The notes: generated from the letters alone by a model not told the origin. Positions 34,962 through 43,882 are shown, counted from the first letter of the stretch. The stretch is 64,000 bases of DNA from Granulosicoccus sp947495035 (GCF_050589605.1 NZ_JBNGOO010000001.1); one strand, 5' to 3'. Numbers and translations are program-made.

Positions 34962-35888
34962 TCAATGTCTTGAGCGCAAGGTATCTCGATACTGACTCGG
35001 TGTCATTCCGGTCTTCTTCTTGAATACTCTGGTGAAGTAGTTGCCGCTTTCATAGCCCAGACTGTAGGCTACGCTGCTCACGTTCTGATCATCTGCCAGC
35101 AACAGGCTCTTGGCCTTGTCGATGATGTATTGCTGAATGCAGGCCTTCGCACTAGATCCGGTTTCCGACTTCAATGCATCGCTCAGATAGCGCGGGGATA
35201 CCCGAAGCTGTGTACTGAGTACTTGAAGATCAGGCAGCGTCGTGAGGCCGTTGCCACTGTAATGTGTATCGAGAACACCTTGCAGGCGAGTGTGCCAATC
35301 ACCGACCATTTCGCGACGTTGCAGGAATTGGCGTCGGTAGAAGCGTTGGCAGTAGTGAAGCAGAACCGTCAGGTGCGCCAGAACGATGTCGCGGCTCGAT
35401 GGATCGTAGCGACTGCTCATCAATTCTTCGTCAAGGGCGTCGAACAGATGGTGCAATGTCTGTTGCTCCGACTCGGACAGGTGGAGTGCTTCGTTTACCT
35501 GATAGTGAAAGAAGCCACAGTCGCTGATCAGGGTCTCAACGGCATGGCCACGGATGTAGTCGGGGTGAAGCATCAGCACCCGAGTGTCGGATCGGGTGAT
35601 GACATCGCTGGTGGCCATGGTCTGTCGCGGTGCCATCGCGAGCAGGGTGCCGGTCTGGCAATCGTACTCGGTACGCCCGTAGTGCACCTGCCCGCTGACT
35701 ATCTGCTTGAGTGACAGATAGTAGAAACCACCTGACAGACGCGCGCCCTCGGGAAAACGGCGAGGACGCGCAGCCAGTTCGCTGGCGCTGACTTTCAGGG
35801 TGGACACCAGCGGGTGAGACGGTGCAACTCGTCCGATGGCCGAGAAATAGTCGCTGATGTGTTCGAAATGAATGTGCTTGTCGCTCAC
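34962..35888 (-). CDS. AraC family transcriptional regulator
   Basis: A 308-residue regulator. The N-terminal domain (about 1-190) resembles the AraC-type cupin sensor of the YqhC/AraC_N group. The C-terminal third holds two helix-turn-helix units: LQVLSTQLRVSPRYLSDALKSETG and DQNVSSVAYSLGYESGNYFTRVFKKKTGMTPSQYR. It binds DNA to activate or repress nearby genes. The SDR gene lies only 4 bp upstream in the same direction, so the two form an operon and this regulator probably responds to that enzyme's substrate. Confidence 0.9.
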   Translation of the reverse strand: MSDKHIHFEHISDYFSAIGRVAPSHPLVSTLKVSASELAARPRRFPEGARLSGGFYYLSLKQIVSGQVHYGRTEYDCQTGTLLAMAPRQTMATSDVITRSDTRVLMLHPDYIRGHAVETLISDCGFFHYQVNEALHLSESEQQTLHHLFDALDEELMSSRYDPSSRDIVLAHLTVLLHYCQRFYRRQFLQRREMVGDWHTRLQGVLDTHYSGNGLTTLPDLQVLSTQLRVSPRYLSDALKSETGSSAKACIQQYIIDKAKSLLLADDQNVSSVAYSLGYESGNYFTRVFKKKTGMTPSQYRDTLRSRH

Positions 35889-35892
35889 GGGG

Positions 35893-36750
35893 TCAGGTGA
35901 ATGCTTGCTGTACGAGTGCTACCTGTTTCAGACCATCCGGGTCAGCTTGTGTTTTCAGGGCCGTGAACTGTTCTGCCCATGATGAGGTACGTCGACGCAG
36001 CGGCATCTGTTCCTGGCTTGCAATATCGATGACAACCCTGGCAACATCTTCCGCACTCTGGTATACATCGCCACGAGCTTCGCCCACACCACTTGCCACG
36101 AAGCGCTCGAAAACGGGCTTGTAGTCATCCTCCGGCATGGTGCCTCTGGACTGAAGTTGTGTCAGGGCATTGTTGGCAAATTCGGTGGCAATACCGCCTG
36201 GTTCCACGCAGCAGAACTGAATGCCGAAATTGGGCGTGATGTAGCTGGCCAGAGATTCAGTGTAGCCTTCCACGGCAAACTTAGCGGCGCAGTAGATGTC
36301 GCTGAACGGTTGGCCTACCAATCCACCCACCGAGCTGATGTTGATGATCCTGCCTTGTCCGGCAGCACGCATGTGCGGCAGTACCGCTCTGGTACAGCGC
36401 AGGACGCCATGAAAGTTGACATCCATGACCCAATCGGCCTCTTCCTCCGTGATGTGTTCTGTCGTCCGTACGCAGCCAGCACCGGCGTTATTCACCAGAA
36501 TGTCGATGCGGCCATGTGCCTGGATGATCTGTTCGACGCAGCTGTTCACGCTCTGGTTGTCCTGAACATCAAGCGGCAAGAGATTCAGGTTCACACCAGC
36601 GTCCCTGGCAGCACTCAGCAGGGCCTCTTTCTTGTCAGGATTGCGCATGGTGGCATAGACCTCATGGCCAGCTTGCGCTGACTGTATGCTCAGCGCAATG
36701 CCCAATCCTGTGGAAGTTCCGGTAATCAGTACGACGGATGTCATGTCCAT
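35893..36750 (-). CDS. SDR family oxidoreductase
   Basis: A 285-residue SDR with TGTSTGLGIALSIQSA at the N-terminus, NNAGAGCVRTTEHITEEE, INISSVGGLVGQPFSDIYCAAKFAVEGY with the Ser and YxxxK catalytic set, and VEPGGIATEF. It resembles the retinol-dehydrogenase/YbbO-like branch. It catalyses an NAD(P)-dependent alcohol/ketone conversion of unknown substrate. It precedes the AraC regulator by 4 bp. An ATG two codons inside is an alternative start. Confidence 0.85.
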   Translation of the reverse strand: MDMTSVVLITGTSTGLGIALSIQSAQAGHEVYATMRNPDKKEALLSAARDAGVNLNLLPLDVQDNQSVNSCVEQIIQAHGRIDILVNNAGAGCVRTTEHITEEEADWVMDVNFHGVLRCTRAVLPHMRAAGQGRIINISSVGGLVGQPFSDIYCAAKFAVEGYTESLASYITPNFGIQFCCVEPGGIATEFANNALTQLQSRGTMPEDDYKPVFERFVASGVGEARGDVYQSAEDVARVVIDIASQEQMPLRRRTSSWAEQFTALKTQADPDGLKQVALVQQAFT

Positions 36751-37020
36751 ATCGCTGTGTTGTTGGAATGTCTACATGCTAGCGCCGATGCCAGGGCGTT
36801 ACAGTGCACGAAAAAACGAGATTTCAGCACAAAATGCCAGAGAGACACTTTCGGGACCCAGCGGCCGTGGCTTGCCCACGGCACGTGGTCGCCGCTTGAG
36901 CAAGGACAGAAGCCTCGAACGCGCAAGCGGTTGACATTTGCCGGCAGAGAAGAGTGCGGAATCGTACTGAAAATTCGACCAGGCTCGTTTTTCCCACGGC
37001 AGGGCTGGCATCCTGTGGCT

Positions 37021-37216
37021 GTTCCACTGGACATTTGGTCTTGCCGATTCATCGATGTGGTTGTTCCTTCGCACATGTGGTCCGACCGGTTCTTCTCTGT
37101 GGCTGTTCCTTCGCACATGTGGTCCGACCGGTTCATCTATGGGGCTGTTCCATCGCACTTGTGGTCCGACCGGTTCATCTATGGGGCTGTTCCATCGCAC
37201 TTGTGGTCCGACCCGA
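37021..37216. repeat. 42-bp tandem repeat, about 4.7 copies
   Basis: Units begin with GTTCC at 37021, 37063, 37105, 37147 and 37189, exactly 42 bp apart, the last one partial. Each contains a short inverted repeat GGTCCGACC (degenerate in the first). Because 42 is divisible by three, several frames on both strands stay open and would encode a 14-residue repeat, but no start, ribosome site or known family supports a protein. The array resembles the multiple terminal repeats of IS21-type elements, without a transposase. Confidence 0.9.
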
Positions 37217-37314
37217 TAATCTGTGAACGGTTCGGCAAATTCATCGGGCTGAAAGTGATCAGGCGATGTCAAATATTCGTATCAGCTGGGTGAGTGATTG
37301 ATGAGCAGAATGCG

Positions 37315-37779
37315 ATGTTGCAAAGATCGATTTCGTGCCGATTTTTCCTGTTCGTACTGGCGCTTTGCGGGGCGCTCGTCATGAGCTGTCATGCAGGCTA
37401 TTCCGACAGGCGCCAGGTAATCGTGTTTGCCGCTCCCGATTCGCCGGCGGGAAAACGCATGCAGGCGTCGGTCGATGAATTGAGCTGTCAGCTCCAGGAA
37501 CGTGACACGGATGTGCGCTTCGTCGATACCAGCGATTTGCCGGATGCAGATGCTGTAACGGCACCGGCAGGTGTGCTCGCGGAACTGATGCAGCTACGCA
37601 GCAGGGAACATCCGGAATTCGAGATGCTGCTGGTTGGCAAGGATGGTGGTGTCAAGGCACGAACCAGTGATCCGGATGCGCTGGAGGACTTTCTGTCGCA
37701 GATCGATACGATGCCAATGCGGCGCGCAGAAATGCGAACAGAGAAAGGTGGCCACTCTGCTTGTCAGTCTGAAGATTGA
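37315..37779 (+). CDS. DUF4174 family protein, probably exported
   Basis: A 154-residue protein. The N-terminus (RSISCRFFLFVLALCGALVMSC) is a signal sequence and resembles a lipobox ending at Cys 23. The body has RQVIVFAAPDSPAGKRMQ, VLLVGKDGGVKAR-like MLLVGKDGGVKARTSD and the final IDTMPMRRAEM, all hallmarks of DUF4174 (thioredoxin-like in fold, function unknown). The ATG at 37315 was preferred over a GTG seven codons upstream. It follows the 42-bp repeat array and converges on the nitrate operon. Confidence 0.72.
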   Translation: MLQRSISCRFFLFVLALCGALVMSCHAGYSDRRQVIVFAAPDSPAGKRMQASVDELSCQLQERDTDVRFVDTSDLPDADAVTAPAGVLAELMQLRSREHPEFEMLLVGKDGGVKARTSDPDALEDFLSQIDTMPMRRAEMRTEKGGHSACQSED

Positions 37780-37884
37780 GCGGCGAGGCAGGGAATAGTT
37801 CTGTTTCAATCTGGCCTGATGCTCTGGGTTGAATTCGGTCAAGACCTCCACGAAGGGCATATGCTTGCGGGAGAAGCTGACCCG

Positions 37885-38532
37885 TCAGTCGCGAAACAGG
37901 ATGTCGGCGGCTTCGACCACGATTGCGGCGACCTCTGCCAGTCGTTTGTTGGTACTCATCGCCTGTGAACGCAAGGCCTTGTAGGCTTCCTCTTCGCTCA
38001 TGCCACGTTGCTTCATCAAGAGTTTCTTCGCCTTGTCCAGAGTCTTGCGTTCTTCGAGTTCGTTGCGCGTCTTCTCAAGCTCATCGGCAATGCCGCGAAA
38101 CTGCTGGAAACGCTGGATGGCTGCATCCAGAATCGGGCGCACGCGCTTGCGACTGAGTCCGTCCACCACATAAGCGCTGACGCCTGCGCGCGTGGCACGG
38201 GCTATGGTGGCGCCATGATCATCTTGCGAGAACATGACGATGGGCCGTGGCGTGATGCTCTGAACGCTTCTGAGGCTGTCAAGCGTGTCGCGACCCGGAG
38301 ACTCCAGGTCGACAATGACCACATCCGGATTGCAATCCTGAACACGGATCAGTACATCGTCCTGATCCGACACAAATCCGATGACCTCACAGCTTACCTC
38401 CGCCAGTGCGTCGGCGATGGCATTGCGGCGCTCGCTGCTGTCATCAACCAGTAGTACGCGCAGCCGGCGATGATGACTGGTGTCATCATCCTCCAGCGCG
38501 TAGCTGTCATAGATGGTGTCCTTGCGTGTCAT
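37885..38532 (-). CDS. nasT: ANTAR-domain response regulator, NasT-like antiterminator
   Basis: A 215-residue protein. Residues about 25-140 form a receiver-like domain (RVLLVDDSSERRNAIADAL, DVVIVDLESPGRD); residues about 155-212 form a coiled-coil and ANTAR RNA-binding domain (LDKAKKLLMKQRGMSEEEAYKALRSQAM, LAEVAAIVVEAADIL). ANTAR proteins bind paired hairpins with A at loop position 1 and G at position 4 and stop formation of a terminator. It is the last gene of the nrt operon, 13 bp after nrtC. Exactly such hairpins lie upstream of nrtA. The usual sensor partner NasS is not encoded in the window. Confidence 0.88.
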   Translation of the reverse strand: MTRKDTIYDSYALEDDDTSHHRRLRVLLVDDSSERRNAIADALAEVSCEVIGFVSDQDDVLIRVQDCNPDVVIVDLESPGRDTLDSLRSVQSITPRPIVMFSQDDHGATIARATRAGVSAYVVDGLSRKRVRPILDAAIQRFQQFRGIADELEKTRNELEERKTLDKAKKLLMKQRGMSEEEAYKALRSQAMSTNKRLAEVAAIVVEAADILFRD

Positions 38533-38545
38533 CGTGGCAGGCTTG

Positions 38546-40798
38546 TCATGGCAGACGCTCTTTCAAGGGCGCATGGTCACCGTGGGTACCTGTCAGGCCG
38601 GCGTTGACTGCCGTGTCGACCTCAGACAAAGCACCTTGCAATCCAGCATCAGGCCAGCGCCGAATCGGAAAACCGCTGACATAGCCTTCGATGTCGTCAG
38701 CGGTGAATCGTCGTCCGTCAATGAAACGGTCAGCTCCCATCGCAATGATATCGTTCCCGGCTTGCAGTTCCCAGCCGGATTCATGTTCGCCTTCATTCTT
38801 TTCGTCCACCAGGGGGCAGGGGATGCCCAGTGCATTGGCAGCTGCCCGGTATTCGTCGGGTCGGTAGACCGCGTTCACCGCTCGCTGGATATCAGCCGTA
38901 CTGTCCAGCTCTCCCCAACGCAGCATCTGGGAGTAGAACCAGAGCGCGTGAGAGCGCCAGGGCATATTGGCTGCATAGCGGTGGAATACATTGTAATCAG
39001 GTGCTGCCTGTTTCTCGCCACCCGAACTCGTTTGCAACGTGCCCGACAAGGACGTCTCCAACACATCCACAGGCACGTTGACATAGCGTCCCTGGCTGAG
39101 AATTTCGCAGGCTTCGCTGCGGTTCTCGGGAGACTCCAGCCAGGCACAGGCTTGCAGCAAGGATTTGATCACGGCGTGATGGGTATTGGGATTGCATTCC
39201 GCCCAATAACGCGTAACCGCGAAGACTTTCTCGGGGTGGTTGTTCCAGATATCGTGCGTTGTCGCAACGATTCTACCCAGACCATCGCTGACGGCAAGTG
39301 TATTCCAGGGTTCTCCCACACAGCAGCCGGCAATCAGCCCGACACGCAGATAGTGACCAACCTGTTGGGGTGGCACGACAATCAGCCTCACATCACTATC
39401 CGGATCGATACCGGCGTCCGCCATCCAGTATCGCAGCAGATAGTTGTGTGATGATTGTGCAAATACCACAGCGAAGCTCAGTGGCGGCCGCCCGGCGTTG
39501 CGATCCTGATCGACGACCATCTTCAATGCGCGTGCAGCACCGGCGGCCGTGTCCAGGTCTTGCTGCCCGGTGGCCATCATGCGTCCGTAGAGTTCGCGCG
39601 AGAGGGTGATGGCGTTGCCGTTGAGGTCAAGGCTCAGCGAGGTCACCATGGCTTGCGTACGTTGGGAGTCGAAGGCCGCTGCCAGTGGAATGGCTGCCAG
39701 CATCTGCGCACCATCGAGCATGCCGGTGCTGACCTTGTCGCGAATATTTGCCCAGGAGCTCTCACGCGAGAGTTCGATCTGTAGCCCGTGTTGATTGAAA
39801 AAGCCCTTCTCGGCAGCGATTACCAGTGGCGCACAATCGGTCAGGGGAACGAAGCCGAGGGTCAGCTGGTTCTTCTCCAGTCGGCTCCCGGCGTTGGCGG
39901 TACGCGCACTGCCGATGGGGACAATGTTGCTCGTGTGCGTATCCGATGTCGCGGTGTGTTCCTCGCTATCGGCAGCCGCTGCAGGGGGCGGCGATGCCAC
40001 GACAGTGGAACTGGTCTCACTTTGATGCCGCTCATGCAGGAACTTCACGACCTCGGCTCGATAGTGGTTGAAGGCGGGGTCTTCTGCCAGAGCCAGTCGA
40101 TCACGTGGCCGTTCGAGGTTGATGTCGAGAATTTCGCCAATGGTGGCAGATGGGCCATTGCTCATCATCACGATACGGTCAGAGAGCAGAACGGCTTCAT
40201 CGACATCGTGCGTGATCATCACGACGGTATTGTTCAGGCGCGCCTGAATCTCCATCAATGAATCCTGCATATGGGTACGTGTGAGTGAATCCAGCGCGCC
40301 GAAGGGTTCGTCCATCAACAGCACCTTGGGCTCCATGGCCAATGCCCGGGCAATACCCACTCTCTGCTTCATGCCGCCGGATATCTCATCAGGCTTGCGA
40401 TCCAGTGCATGCGACATGTTCACCAGTTCCAGGTTGTGGCGTGTCCATTCGTCACGTTGAGCCTTGGTCTTGGTGCGTTTGAATACCTGATCGACGGCGA
40501 GGCGTACATTGTCGTAGGTACTCAGCCAAGGCAGTAGTGAATGGTTCTGGAAGACCACAGCACGGTCCGGGCCCGGCTCATCGACTTCCTGGTTCTCCAG
40601 CAGTACGCCGCCTTCAGTGGCCTTGAGCAATCCCGCAACGATATTCAGAACCGTGGATTTACCGCAGCCCGAGTGGCCGATCAGCGAGATGAACTCACCT
40701 TGCTGCACCTTGAGATCCACGCTCTGGAGTACGTTCAGCGGACCCTTGTCGGTCTTGAACGTCATGCCGACATGATCGATATGGAGGTAATTTTTCAT
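38546..40798 (-). CDS. nrtC: Nitrate ABC transporter ATPase fused to NrtA-like domain (NrtC)
   Basis: A 750-residue fusion. Residues 1-260 are an ABC ATPase with Walker A GHSGCGKST near 41, signature ISGGMKQRVGIARA and Walker B VLLMDEPFGALD, of the NrtD/SsuB type. After a linker, residues about 310-700 are an NrtA-like binding domain (LTLGFVPLTDCAPLVIAAEKGFF, GLIAGCCVGEPWNTLAV, YWAECNPNTHHAVIKSLL). In cyanobacteria this layout is NrtC, whose extra domain mediates regulation of uptake by nitrogen status. It is encoded 9 bp after nrtB and 13 bp before the ANTAR gene. Confidence 0.93.
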   Translation of the reverse strand: MKNYLHIDHVGMTFKTDKGPLNVLQSVDLKVQQGEFISLIGHSGCGKSTVLNIVAGLLKATEGGVLLENQEVDEPGPDRAVVFQNHSLLPWLSTYDNVRLAVDQVFKRTKTKAQRDEWTRHNLELVNMSHALDRKPDEISGGMKQRVGIARALAMEPKVLLMDEPFGALDSLTRTHMQDSLMEIQARLNNTVVMITHDVDEAVLLSDRIVMMSNGPSATIGEILDINLERPRDRLALAEDPAFNHYRAEVVKFLHERHQSETSSTVVASPPPAAAADSEEHTATSDTHTSNIVPIGSARTANAGSRLEKNQLTLGFVPLTDCAPLVIAAEKGFFNQHGLQIELSRESSWANIRDKVSTGMLDGAQMLAAIPLAAAFDSQRTQAMVTSLSLDLNGNAITLSRELYGRMMATGQQDLDTAAGAARALKMVVDQDRNAGRPPLSFAVVFAQSSHNYLLRYWMADAGIDPDSDVRLIVVPPQQVGHYLRVGLIAGCCVGEPWNTLAVSDGLGRIVATTHDIWNNHPEKVFAVTRYWAECNPNTHHAVIKSLLQACAWLESPENRSEACEILSQGRYVNVPVDVLETSLSGTLQTSSGGEKQAAPDYNVFHRYAANMPWRSHALWFYSQMLRWGELDSTADIQRAVNAVYRPDEYRAAANALGIPCPLVDEKNEGEHESGWELQAGNDIIAMGADRFIDGRRFTADDIEGYVSGFPIRRWPDAGLQGALSEVDTAVNAGLTGTHGDHAPLKERLP

Positions 40799-40807
40799 GA
40801 TATGTGC

Positions 40808-41839
40808 TCAGCGCAGTACTGCGTTCTTGTCCCAGGAAATGAATCGCTGCAGTTGCAGCATCGCGCGATCCAGCAGAAATCCGATGAAGCCGATCACCAG
40901 CACGGCGACCATGATGCGCGCCAGAGAATTGGAGCTGCCATTCTGGAATTCATCCCAGACGAACTTGCCCAGACCGGGGTTCTGCGCCAGCATTTCAGCG
41001 GCAATCAGTACCATCCAGCCGATGCTGAGCGACAGGCGCATTCCCGTGAACATCATGGGCAATGCGGAAGGCAGGATTATCTTCAGGGTCTTGTTGAACC
41101 AGTTGAGGCGCAGCACACGGCTGACGTTCAACAGGTCCTTGCTGACAGCGGAGACGCCCACGGCTGTATTGATGATGGTTGGCCAGAGGCAGCACAGGGT
41201 TACCGTGATGGCCGAGGTCAGAAAGGATTTCGAGAACCAGGGGTCGTCGGACACGTACACGGCCGAGACGACCATGGTGACCAGTGGCAGCCAGGCAAGC
41301 GGCGACACGGGCTTGAACAGCTGGATGATCGGGTTGAACGCCTGGTACAGAGTCTGGCTCATGCCGATGATGATGCCCAGAGGAATGGCAATGAGCGTGG
41401 CGAAGAAGAAACCTGTCATCACTGTGACAAGGCTGGTGAAAATCTGGTCGATGATGGTCGCCGGGCCGGTGTACTGCCGAGATTGCATGCGTTCGATGCG
41501 ATCAGCAGGTTGACCATCAGCCCTGGCTTTTGCAACGCGTTCTTCCAGGCGTTCGTGAAACTGTATTTCCTTGTCCCTTTCGGCCAGATGTTCCTGAAAC
41601 AGGGTGATTGCCTGGTTTCCGACCTGAGAGGGGCCGGGCAATTCTCCCAGCGAAGTCTGTACACGGCTCGCACCGACGCTCCACAGCGTCAGAAATACCA
41701 GCAGGGCCATGACAGGTACAAAGATGCTGCGACTGACCGAGCGCATGCTTCCCGCCAGGCGATCGCTGGCCAGGGTGTCGAGAATGCGTGTCAGAGTGGC
41801 ATTATCGAAGGTCTTGTGGTTCTGTAGATAACCGGACAT
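40808..41839 (-). CDS. nrtB: Nitrate ABC transporter permease
   Basis: A 343-residue permease. The N-terminal helix FVPVMALLVFLTLWSVGA and a periplasmic charged loop precede a BPD-type core with helices around TIIDQIFTSLVTVMTGFFFATLIAIPLGIIIG and PVSPLAWLPLVTMVVSAVYV, and an EAA motif at LPSALPMMFTGMRLSLSIGW. It is the membrane channel of the nitrate/nitrite importer. It lies between nrtA and nrtC, 176 bp after nrtA. Confidence 0.93.
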   Translation of the reverse strand: MSGYLQNHKTFDNATLTRILDTLASDRLAGSMRSVSRSIFVPVMALLVFLTLWSVGASRVQTSLGELPGPSQVGNQAITLFQEHLAERDKEIQFHERLEERVAKARADGQPADRIERMQSRQYTGPATIIDQIFTSLVTVMTGFFFATLIAIPLGIIIGMSQTLYQAFNPIIQLFKPVSPLAWLPLVTMVVSAVYVSDDPWFSKSFLTSAITVTLCCLWPTIINTAVGVSAVSKDLLNVSRVLRLNWFNKTLKIILPSALPMMFTGMRLSLSIGWMVLIAAEMLAQNPGLGKFVWDEFQNGSSNSLARIMVAVLVIGFIGFLLDRAMLQLQRFISWDKNAVLR

Positions 41840-42015
41840 GAATCGTTCCTCGTATCGTTAAACGGACATCGTCCGGGAAATCAGGGCTTGCACCCATCCC
41901 CGGCGTATCGGCGTCCGGGGATGGGGCATGGCATGAATTACTTGGGAGCAGGAACAAGGCAATGCTGCGGGTCCCTGCTACTGCTCGGATCAGTTGGCAG
42001 AACTCGAGCGCATGC

Positions 42016-43440
42016 TCAGAGCATGTCGTCCTTCAGACCGATCGGGAACGATGACAGGTAGCTGTTCGGCTTTGTGCCATCGAAAGTGATGCCGTCGATG
42101 AATTCCGTCTGCGGTGGGCGATAACCGGTTTCGCTATCGAAGTTGGGGAATTCGTCAGCCGTCATGTAGCCTTCGTCGATCAGTTCCTGAGCTGCCGTGG
42201 TGTAGATGTCCGGACGGTAGACCGACTTTGCAATCTCGTCATACCAGCTGTCGTCCTTGGGCTCTGAAATCTGCCCCCAGCGACGCATCTGCGTCAGGTA
42301 CCAGACGGCATCCGAGTAGTAGGGGTAGGTTGCGTTGTAGCGAAAGAACACGTTGAAGTCGGGGATCTCGCGCTTGTCGCCTTTTTCGAATTCGAAGGTA
42401 CCGGTCATCGAGTTGGCGATGACATCGTAGTCCGCACCCACATAGTTCGGTTGAGACAGGATTTTCACCGCTTCCGGGCGGTTGGCATTGTCATTCTCGT
42501 CCAGCCACTTGGCAGCACGCAGCATGGCCTTGACGATGCGGATCGTGGTGTTGGGATTCTCTTCGGTGAAAGCCTGCGTCATGCCGAAGACTTTCTCCGG
42601 ATTGTCCTTCCAGATCTGGTAGTCGGTGATGACCGGTACGCCGATGTTCTTGAACACGGCTTGCTGGTTCCATGGCTCACCCACACAGTAGCCGTGGATG
42701 GTACCGGCCTCGAGCGTTGCCGGCATCTGGGGAGGCGGTGTCACAGAGAGCAGCGCATCGGCATCGATGGTGCCGTCGATGTCGCCCTTGTGAGGTGCAT
42801 AGTAGCCGGGGTGAATGCCACCGGCAGCCAGCCAGTAGCGCAGTTCATAGTTATGCGTGGAGACGGGGAATACCATGCCCATCTTGAATGGCTTGCCATC
42901 GGCCTTGAATTCATCGACGACCGGCTTCAGGTAATCCGCCTTGATGGGATGCTGAGGTCGTCCATCCTCCATCTTTGGGATGTTCGGTTTCATCATCTCC
43001 CAGACCTCGTTGGAGACCGTGATGCCGTTGCCATTCAGGTCCATGGAGAATGGCGTGACGATATGCGCTTCGGTGCCATAGCCGATGGTGGCTGCCAGCG
43101 GCTGGCCGGCGAGCATGTGCGCACCATCGAGCTGACCGTCGATGACGCCGTCGAGCAGCACCTTCCAGTTCGCCTGGGCCTCGAGCGTCACATACAGACC
43201 TTCGTCTTCGAAGTAGCCTTTTTCGTAAGCGATGGCCAGCGGGGCCATGTCGGTCAGCTTGATGAAACCGAACTTCAGATCTTCCTTTTCAGGGTATCCG
43301 ACTTCGGCAACAGCATTGGAGATACCGGTACTCAGAATTGCGGCGAGCCCGAGGCTCAGCAGCGTTCGCTTCGGCGCAGAAGCCTGAGTGTGGGTGCGGT
43401 TGCCGGATCGGCAAACCACATTGAACGTCATTGCTCTCAT
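42016..43440 (-). CDS. nrtA: Nitrate ABC transporter substrate-binding protein
   Basis: A 474-residue periplasmic protein with a signal peptide ending near NAVAEVG. NrtA features are FIKLTDMAPLAIAYEKGYF, QANWKVLLDGVIDGQLDGAHMLAGQPL, PVSTHNYELRYWLAAGGIHPGYY and HGYCVGEPWNQQAV. It captures nitrate (or nitrite) for the NrtBC complex. Expression appears doubly controlled: a sigma-54-type promoter with an NtrC-like site for nitrogen limitation, and a leader with ANTAR hairpins and terminator for nitrate response. Confidence 0.94.
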   Translation of the reverse strand: MRAMTFNVVCRSGNRTHTQASAPKRTLLSLGLAAILSTGISNAVAEVGYPEKEDLKFGFIKLTDMAPLAIAYEKGYFEDEGLYVTLEAQANWKVLLDGVIDGQLDGAHMLAGQPLAATIGYGTEAHIVTPFSMDLNGNGITVSNEVWEMMKPNIPKMEDGRPQHPIKADYLKPVVDEFKADGKPFKMGMVFPVSTHNYELRYWLAAGGIHPGYYAPHKGDIDGTIDADALLSVTPPPQMPATLEAGTIHGYCVGEPWNQQAVFKNIGVPVITDYQIWKDNPEKVFGMTQAFTEENPNTTIRIVKAMLRAAKWLDENDNANRPEAVKILSQPNYVGADYDVIANSMTGTFEFEKGDKREIPDFNVFFRYNATYPYYSDAVWYLTQMRRWGQISEPKDDSWYDEIAKSVYRPDIYTTAAQELIDEGYMTADEFPNFDSETGYRPPQTEFIDGITFDGTKPNSYLSSFPIGLKDDML

Positions 43441-43475
43441 CTGAATGTCCTGTATTGATTACGAAACCATTGCCC

Positions 43476-43520
43476 AAAAAAAAACGTCACGCCCCCGGCC
43501 GCGCGAACGCGGTGGTGACG
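43476..43520 (-). terminator. Leader intrinsic terminator upstream of nrtA
   Basis: On the transcribed strand a stem (CGTCAC pairing GTGACG, with an inner CCGCG-TTCG-CGCGG hairpin) is followed by nine U residues, ending 36 bp before nrtA. Without antitermination, transcription should stop here. Its first base is the last base of the adjacent ANTAR hairpin. Confidence 0.85.
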
Positions 43521-43630
43521 AGACGCCGTTGTCTCCGGTGGTTGCCCCTGTGGAGCTACCGTTATTCTTGTCGTATGGCAGGTGATGAACCGGTAACCCG
43601 CCGTTGGGTCACTGGCAGAGCTTCACCTGC
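43520..43630 (-). promoter_or_regulatory. ANTAR-type antitermination leader (two AACGGC hexaloop hairpins)
   Basis: Read on the transcribed strand, hairpin P1 (43611-43594) has stem TGACCC/GGGTTA with one G-U pair and loop AACGGC. Hairpin P2 (43535-43520) has a perfect GAGAC/GTCTC stem and the same loop AACGGC. Loop position 1 is A and position 4 is G in both, the known ANTAR recognition rule. P1 is itself enclosed by an 8-bp outer stem (GCAGGTGA at 43630-43623, TCACCTGC at 43585-43578). P2 abuts the terminator. The spacer between P1 and P2 is 58 nt, longer than I expect for this family. Confidence 0.8.
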
Positions 43631-43647
43631 GTATGCCATACCAGATC

Positions 43648-43662
43648 GCAATCGATGTGCCA
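43648..43662 (-). promoter_or_regulatory. Sigma-54 promoter of the nrt operon
   Basis: Reverse strand reads TGGCAC, five bases, TTGC, the exact -24/-12 arrangement for RpoN. Transcription would start near 43637, so the RNA begins just before the outer stem of the ANTAR leader. Confidence 0.75.
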
Positions 43663-43805
43663 GCCTGTTGACTGAATGTGATGGTTGAACTGTTCTTGCC
43701 TATTAACCTTTGATTTCAATGGAAATATTCGTGCTGTCAGCGTCCTGACAATGCTTAGTCAGGCATCGCCGTGCAGAGGTGAAAGTCGCGAATTCAAGGT
43801 TGAAC

Positions 43806-43820
43806 GCACAGCGGAAGTGC
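43806..43820. promoter_or_regulatory. Candidate NtrC enhancer site
   Basis: GCAC, seven bases, GTGC, the symmetry of NtrC sites (GCAC-N7-GTGC). It lies about 145 bp upstream of the -24 element, a usual enhancer distance. A single site was found with confidence. Confidence 0.45.
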
Positions 43821-43882
43821 GGTGAATGCACCACGAATGCACCGAAGGTGGGGCGGGTGTGGTGGTCATGTTCGGCTAACCG

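Noticed and set aside
36757..37293. Open frames across the 42-bp repeats on both strands
   Set aside because: They exist only because 42 is divisible by three; no ribosome site, no family, and equally open frames on the other strand.
40541..41827. Long forward-strand frame opposite nrtB and the start of nrtC
   Set aside because: Antisense to clearly conserved nitrate transporter genes; composition is that of a shadow frame (rich in His, Gln and Arg).
42451..43458. Long forward-strand frame opposite nrtA
   Set aside because: Mirror of a well-conserved binding protein; no family match.
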